Source: Phoronis australis
Lineage: Eukaryota > Phoronida > Phoronidae
Reading direction: 5' to 3'
Assembly (NCBI GenBank): GCA_002633005.1
Contig: NMRA01000028.1
Span: 953,556 to 1,017,555, forward strand
Length of the DNA: 64,000 bases
Shown: positions 63,901-64,000 of the stretch, piece by piece
Numbering within the stretch: the first letter of the stretch is position 1
How the letters are laid out: each line of letters begins with the position of its first letter
Program-made: the position numbers and the translations under genes
Notes under the pieces: model-generated
What the model saw: only the letters and a program-made list of their open reading frames with translations
Database searches by the model: none
What the model was told of the DNA's origin: nothing

Positions 63901-63934
63901 CTAACTGTTGGGCACAGCCACCGAGGTCTTCATC
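22296..63934 (-). CDS. MYCBP2: MYCBP2 (PAM/Highwire/RPM-1) E3 ubiquitin ligase, C-terminal two-thirds, 50 coding exons
   Basis: Giant atypical E3 ligase of neurons and other cells that regulates synapse growth and axon integrity. Coding exons, 5' to 3': 63934-63722, 63313-63122, 62712-62509, 62107-61973, 61443-61265, 60738-60605, 60025-59922, 59567-59370, 58302-58077, 57586-57380, 57128-57073, 56416-56244, 55864-55720, 55432-55247, 54448-54277, 53326-53232, 52865-52749, 52288-52187, 51632-51494, 50908-50784, 50366-50063, 49465-49283, 47528-47430, 46764-46533, 46257-46090, 44093-42654, 42063-41865, 40774-40563, 40128-39982, 39364-39206, 38800-38482, 37588-37455, 36608-36455, 36151-35997, 35354-35184, 34914-34808, 34438-34288, 33883-33627, 33134-33044, 32252-32133, 31677-31573, 31327-31199, 30601-30466, 30009-29900, 27645-27460, 26568-26461, 24985-24776, 24038-23931, 23362-23197, 22411-22296. 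Phases chain throughout except one frameshift in exon 44093-42654. Total about 3,090 residues; the N-terminus is off the window. Confidence 0.93.
22430..22507 (-). repeat. 39-bp direct repeat, two copies, in the last MYCBP2 intron
   Basis: The phrase gtatacaaggatatcagcta plus cagacac occurs twice, starting near 22430 and 22469, just upstream of the last coding exon (on the gene's strand). It is nearly perfect. Confidence 0.8.
22553..22778. repeat. 28-bp minisatellite, about 8 copies, last MYCBP2 intron
   Basis: The unit contains atcacatatggaactaaagt followed by attagact, repeated head to tail with only scattered single-base changes (for example ggtact or gatact for ggaact). The near-identity suggests recent expansion. 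It lies between the last two coding exons. Confidence 0.95.
23843..23908. repeat. 33-bp direct duplication beside the exon at 23931
   Basis: Two identical adjacent copies contain aagaactacatgtgaatggt followed by tccctctacacat. They end about 20 bp from the 5' splice site of coding exon 24038-23931 on the intron side. Confidence 0.9.
25318..25962. mobile_element. Foldback/MITE-like element with long imperfect inverted arms
   Basis: The two halves of this intron segment are inverted copies around a centre near 25660. For example, catccacaagcccgtgaccc at the left pairs with the inverse of the gtgcttgtggacggacacgt block at the right. Recurrent atgtcaggac/gtcctgatat motifs occur along both arms. 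There is no coding capacity; the open frame at 25540-25770 spans the palindrome and looks spurious. Exact ends and target duplication are uncertain. Confidence 0.6.
26461..27645 (-). CDS. MYCBP2: MYCBP2 RING-H2 finger (two exons)
   Basis: Exon 27645-27460 begins in a Cys/His-rich strip ([19 protein letters not shown]) and reaches the first zinc ligands of the [21 protein letters not shown]. Exon 26568-26461 supplies [11 protein letters not shown], then [11 protein letters not shown] and the closing CPICK. The ligand order C-C-C-H-H-C-C-C is complete. The RING recruits the ubiquitin-loaded E2 and feeds the downstream relay cysteines. The intron between them (26569-27459) contains AT-rich sequence only. 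Confidence 0.93.
27950..29600 (-). repeat. Diverged tandem satellite, same family as at 11.0-12.3 kb, inverted
   Basis: Intron 27646-29899 carries a series of degenerate units with gccactagg-type boxes near 28352, 28610, 28775, 29011, 29156, 29307 and 29458. These alternate with attttatgaa/aatttcatga and caaaaatgagaaggtg blocks. Units are about 110-240 bp apart by this box. Read on the minus strand the motifs match those in HARS intron 2 in the same order. No protein is encoded. Confidence 0.65.
29900..30601 (-). CDS. MYCBP2: MYCBP2 linker between B-box and RING (two exons)
   Basis: Exon 30601-30466 encodes [20 protein letters not shown] and [21 protein letters not shown], matching the conserved stretch after the B-box in vertebrate MYCBP2. 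Exon 30009-29900 adds a small zinc-ligand group (CRFCG, VCSDPDC). The split codon between them (A plus AC) gives Asn. Exact function is unknown; it belongs to the C-terminal catalytic module. Confidence 0.88.
30238..30430 (+). repeat. tRNA-derived SINE
   Basis: The plus strand has a polymerase III-like A-box (tggttcagtggttagaac) and, about 35 bp later, a B-box-like ggttttcaaatcatgac. A unique body of about 100 bp follows. It lies in the intron between exons 30009-29900 and 30601-30466. Tail and target duplication were not defined. Confidence 0.5.
30950..31150. repeat. 35-bp minisatellite, about 5-6 copies, MYCBP2 intron
   Basis: The unit is aacaggcaataataacatgg plus gatgacaatgataac, with copies starting every 35 bp (for example 31001 and 31036). 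Single-base variants occur. It begins about 50 bp from the donor of exon 31327-31199. The repetition generates hydrophobic spurious open frames on the minus strand, one of which is joined to the real exon. Confidence 0.93.
31199..31327 (-). CDS. MYCBP2: MYCBP2 B-box-type zinc finger (single exon)
   Basis: 43 codons encode a B-box-like zinc site: CDNHDDG, then [18 protein letters not shown], ending RAHQRQ. Both junctions are canonical (acceptor at 31328, donor GTAGGG). In the family this finger precedes the RING in the catalytic C-terminal module. All the Cys and His ligands expected from the human protein are seen. Confidence 0.92.
31573..35354 (-). CDS. MYCBP2: MYCBP2 conserved helical region between DOC and B-box (seven exons)
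   Basis: Exons 35354-35184, 34914-34808, 34438-34288, 33883-33627, 33134-33044, 32252-32133 and 31677-31573. Recognisable family stretches include [68 protein letters not shown] and [15 protein letters not shown]. The region is predicted helical and lies between the DOC domain and the B-box. Specific function is not assigned. Exon 34438-34288 is followed by tandem copies of its own 3' end. Confidence 0.9.
34099..34320 (-). repeat. MYCBP2: 90-92 bp tandem repeat made from an exon 3' end plus donor
   Basis: The last about 30 bp of coding exon 34438-34288, its 5' splice site and the following intron sequence are repeated twice more into the intron. Donor-side landmarks fall near 34288, 34198 and about 34106. 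The first intronic copy keeps an intact CAG|GTGAGTGAG donor. The second has drifted to CAG|GTGGGTGAC. Confidence 0.9.
35997..37588 (-). CDS. MYCBP2: MYCBP2 DOC/APC10-like domain (three exons)
   Basis: Exons 37588-37455, 36608-36455 and 36151-35997 encode a DOC-like jelly roll: [17 protein letters not shown], then [32 protein letters not shown], and [12 protein letters not shown]. The [10 protein letters not shown] and the IDNTRD motifs are hallmarks of APC10/DOC domains. In APC10 the domain helps substrate binding; in PAM proteins its partner is less clear. Splice phases fit. Confidence 0.92.
36716..36860. repeat. 29-bp minisatellite, five copies, in a DOC-domain intron
   Basis: The unit caattgctgcagcaagcgac plus caagtaaaa is repeated five times with no visible differences. 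It lies in the intron upstream (on the gene's strand) of exon 36608-36455. A spurious reverse frame results. Confidence 0.95.
38482..42063 (-). CDS. MYCBP2: MYCBP2 conserved region before the DOC domain (five exons)
   Basis: Exons 42063-41865, 40774-40563, 40128-39982, 39364-39206 and 38800-38482. Family landmarks are [59 protein letters not shown] and [20 protein letters not shown] with [13 protein letters not shown]. The first exon is basic and disordered; acidic runs ([22 protein letters not shown]) interrupt the others. No catalytic role is assigned. Confidence 0.9.
42176..42262 (+). repeat. tRNA-like sequence, probably SINE head or tRNA pseudogene
   Basis: A clear T-arm, ccggg ttcaagt cccgg, is followed by taggcaa, which pairs with gccta about 70 bp upstream. 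The anticodon and D arms are poor, so this is not a functional tRNA gene. It lies in the intron between coding exons 44093-42654 and 42063-41865. Confidence 0.4.
42654..44093 (-). CDS. MYCBP2: MYCBP2 large exon, with a frameshift near 43150
   Basis: This 1,440-nt exon starts after a TTTCAG acceptor and ends at a GTACTG donor. Conserved parts are [20 protein letters not shown] with [33 protein letters not shown], the zinc-ligand strip [18 protein letters not shown] with [35 protein letters not shown], and [16 protein letters not shown]. The reading frame breaks between FCGG and TWYL. The human protein has about 12 extra residues there, so bases are missing. The upstream frame hits TGA at 43145-43147. 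It is either an assembly or sequencing deletion, or a null allele. Confidence 0.88.
43663..45059. repeat. 698-bp direct duplication joined by a single N (probable haplotype artefact)
   Basis: Positions 43663-44360 and 44362-45059 align without gaps at an offset of 699, with six substitutions. The only base between them is the N at 44361. The copy boundary coincides exactly with the N on both sides. This is what an assembler produces when it abuts two alleles of one locus. The duplicated block contains the 5' part of the MYCBP2 exon 44093-42654 with its acceptor and upstream intron. Confidence 0.9.
44362..44792 (-). pseudogene. MYCBP2: Duplicate 5' fragment of a MYCBP2 exon
   Basis: This is a second copy of the start of exon 44093-42654, from the TTTCAG acceptor through GGGKKSV, cut by the N at 44361. 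It differs from the other copy by Ala for Val and Thr for Ser in the encoded part. Read literally, splicing to this copy would give a truncated product. It most likely represents the other allele rather than a real exon. Confidence 0.85.
45060..46089. other. MYCBP2 intron segment without recognised features
   Basis: Between the duplicated block and exon 46257-46090, this stretch contains AT-rich sequence and a short tract rich in cgcgg/ccgcg motifs (about 45190-45460). The open frames there have no family resemblance. Confidence 0.5.
46090..49465 (-). CDS. MYCBP2: MYCBP2 Ser/Pro-rich disordered linker (four exons)
   Basis: Exons 49465-49283, 47528-47430, 46764-46533 and 46257-46090. The composition is Ser, Pro, Arg and Thr rich ([60 protein letters not shown]). 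This matches the long disordered phosphorylatable linker of vertebrate MYCBP2 between the SH3-like repeats and the next conserved block, but it is shorter here. Splice phases chain across all four exons. Sequence conservation is low, so exon calls rest on splice signals and phase. Confidence 0.82.
46823..46997. repeat. 43-bp minisatellite, four copies, MYCBP2 intron
   Basis: The unit aacaccagaatggtaatgag plus gttaataatataagtgtattgcc repeats four times from 46823, with one g/t-to-c change (ggctaata) in the last copy. It lies about 60 bp upstream, on the gene's strand, of the acceptor of exon 46764-46533. Confidence 0.95.
47529..49282. other. MYCBP2 intron without recognised features
   Basis: Long AT-rich intron. 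No array, element ends or coding resemblance was seen. Small open frames at 47660-47923, 48285-48497 and 48599-48838 look random. Confidence 0.5.
50063..52865 (-). CDS. MYCBP2: MYCBP2 two SH3-like segments (five exons)
   Basis: Exons 52865-52749 and 52288-52187 encode the first: [35 protein letters not shown], then [16 protein letters not shown] and [13 protein letters not shown]. Exon 51632-51494 is a helical spacer. Exons 50908-50784 and 50366-50063 encode the second: [32 protein letters not shown], then [20 protein letters not shown] and a disordered tail. The two halves are recognisably related to each other, as in the vertebrate protein (SGHNIRS, GVW.QL). Function is probably structural or partner binding. 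Confidence 0.9.
50972..51312. repeat. 34-bp minisatellite, about 10 copies, MYCBP2 intron
   Basis: The unit atgatccaatgagagtaggt plus catcaagttaaggc is repeated with almost no variation, with diverged copies at both ends (gtcgccaag at the start; gtgtcatccagtgagagtaa at the end). It lies in the intron between exons 51632-51494 and 50908-50784. Confidence 0.95.
53230..53231 (-). other. MYCBP2: GC 5' splice site (GC-AG intron 53231-52866)
   Basis: Exon 53326-53232 ends AAG and is followed by GCAAGT, the standard strong form of a GC donor. The next acceptor is TTTCAG at 52866 onward. Phase and protein continuity (NKPKK then LRKFV) require this junction. I saw no GT alternative nearby that keeps the frame. 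Confidence 0.85.
53232..55864 (-). CDS. MYCBP2: MYCBP2 filamin-type immunoglobulin repeat (four exons)
   Basis: Exons 55864-55720, 55432-55247, 54448-54277 and 53326-53232. The domain starts at [20 protein letters not shown] and [21 protein letters not shown] loop insertion follows ([20 protein letters not shown]). It continues with [40 protein letters not shown], and ends [13 protein letters not shown]. This is the filamin repeat of PAM proteins, a beta-sandwich used for protein contacts. Intron 54276-53327 holds a minisatellite derived from the third of these exons. Confidence 0.92.
53600..54330 (-). repeat. MYCBP2: 108-bp (2 x 54-bp) minisatellite derived from the end of a filamin-repeat exon
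   Basis: The landmark acccatcaatgacagcat occurs at 108-bp steps (about 53641, 53749, 53857, 53965, 54073, 54181). Each 108-bp unit holds two related 54-bp halves. Both halves resemble the last about 45 coding bases of exon 54448-54277 (encoding [12 protein letters not shown]). The step is a multiple of three, so the repeats keep an open frame on the gene's strand (53303-54175) in the same phase as that exon. A stop separates the two. Confidence 0.9.
54541..54660. repeat. 30-bp minisatellite, four copies, MYCBP2 intron
   Basis: The unit gtgaagtgttcacctggccc plus caagcataat is repeated four times with single changes (tgttc/tattc; cgcctgg). It lies upstream of exon 54448-54277 on the gene's strand. 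It adds a spurious prefix to the open frame covering that exon. Confidence 0.95.
54661..55246. other. MYCBP2 intron segment, nothing recognised
   Basis: AT-rich intron between the 30-bp array and exon 55432-55247, with no element ends or coding resemblance. Confidence 0.5.
56244..60738 (-). CDS. MYCBP2: MYCBP2 conserved segment between PHR and filamin domains (seven exons)
   Basis: Exons 60738-60605, 60025-59922, 59567-59370, 58302-58077, 57586-57380, 57128-57073 and 56416-56244. Landmarks are [98 protein letters not shown] and [20 protein letters not shown]. The [10 protein letters not shown] and [10 protein letters not shown] blocks are shared with other large proteins and form a CUB-like or discoidin-like sandwich; the exact fold name is uncertain. 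Vertebrate order is preserved. No missing exon was found. Confidence 0.9.
57262..57410 (-). repeat. MYCBP2: 58-62 bp tandem repeat made from an exon 3' end plus donor
   Basis: The final about 30 coding bases of exon 57586-57380 (atgagcaaggagattg... on the minus strand), the donor and about 30 bp of intron are repeated twice in the intron. The shared box ccaatctccttgctcat starts at 57391 (exon), about 57333 and 57271. The first intronic copy contains a donor-like ACGTGTGAGT. The farthest copy has lost it. Confidence 0.85.
58303..59369. other. MYCBP2 intron, nothing recognised
   Basis: About 1.07 kb of AT-rich intron between exons 59567-59370 and 58302-58077, without visible arrays, element ends or coding resemblance. 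Confidence 0.5.
61265..62712 (-). CDS. MYCBP2: MYCBP2 PHR domain (three exons)
   Basis: Exons 62712-62509, 62107-61973 and 61443-61265. The beta-sandwich PHR domain is seen as [20 protein letters not shown] with [31 protein letters not shown], then [40 protein letters not shown] and [11 protein letters not shown]. Its position immediately before the [10 protein letters not shown] segment makes it the second PHR domain of the protein; the first lies off the window. PHR domains mediate partner binding in PAM proteins and in BTBD family proteins. The first intron after 61973 uses a GC donor. Confidence 0.92.
61971..61972 (-). other. MYCBP2: GC 5' splice site (GC-AG intron 61972-61444)
   Basis: Exon 62107-61973 ends ATTAAG and is followed by GCAAGTCC. 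The acceptor is CATTCAG ending at 61444. The join gives PVPIK then EGVKYAF, exactly the PHR continuity expected. It is the second GC-AG intron in this gene in the window. Confidence 0.85.
63122..63934 (-). CDS. MYCBP2: MYCBP2 segment upstream of the PHR domain (two exons)
   Basis: Exons 63934-63722 and 63313-63122, phase 0 at each end. They encode [19 protein letters not shown] and [20 protein letters not shown], then [20 protein letters not shown] and [20 protein letters not shown]. This is a helical stretch leading into the PHR domain. The upstream acceptor is at 63935. Earlier exons, with RCC1-like repeats and the first PHR, should continue past position 64000. Confidence 0.85.
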
Positions 63935-64000
63935 CTACATACACAATTTTACAGCATTTTATTTGTGCAATGCGTATTTTAAAATGCAAATTTTAATGCA

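Overview
This window is animal nuclear DNA. Genes are split into many short exons with GT-AG introns, the introns are AT-rich and full of repeats, and there is no operon structure. The two host genes match HARS and MYCBP2 closely enough that an invertebrate metazoan is the best reading. The phylum cannot be fixed from the sequence alone. All protein identities come from recognised motifs and remembered family sequences, not from a database search.

Layout. Positions 1-4465 (minus strand) are the 5' part of a Ty3/gypsy-like LTR retrotransposon: LTR, primer-binding site, gag with three zinc knuckles, and protease-RT-RNase H. An in-frame amber codon interrupts the RT, and the element runs off the left edge. 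Positions 4896-5499 (minus) hold a 5'-truncated Merlin/ISXO2-like DDE transposase. A near-perfect histone-mRNA-type 3' stem-loop follows its stop codon by about 20 nt. Positions 5503-7498 are intergenic. HARS (histidyl-tRNA synthetase) runs forward from 7499 to 20735 in 12 coding exons and encodes 543 aa. Its introns carry a 69-bp repeat, a diverged satellite, SINE-like pieces and a nested transposon.

MYCBP2 (PAM/Highwire/RPM-1, a very large E3 ubiquitin ligase) runs in reverse from 63934 to 22296. Fifty coding exons could be chained with consistent splice phases, giving about 3,090 residues of the C-terminal two-thirds. The order is: PHR domain, conserved PAM segments, filamin repeat, two SH3-like segments, Ser/Pro-rich linker, DOC domain, B-box, RING, and tandem-cysteine catalytic domain. 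The N-terminal part (RCC1-like repeats, first PHR) lies beyond the right edge. HARS and MYCBP2 are tail to tail, and their candidate poly(A) signals are about 30 bp apart.

Assembly quality matters here. A single N at 44361 separates two 698-bp copies that differ at only six positions, which looks like two haplotypes left uncollapsed. The same MYCBP2 exon is frameshifted near 43150 at a conserved cysteine/glycine-rich stretch. The main biological oddities are the histone-type stem-loop behind a transposase and a recurring pattern in MYCBP2, where the 3' end of an exon has been tandemly copied into the following intron. In one case this creates an intact second donor with a 30-codon in-frame extension.
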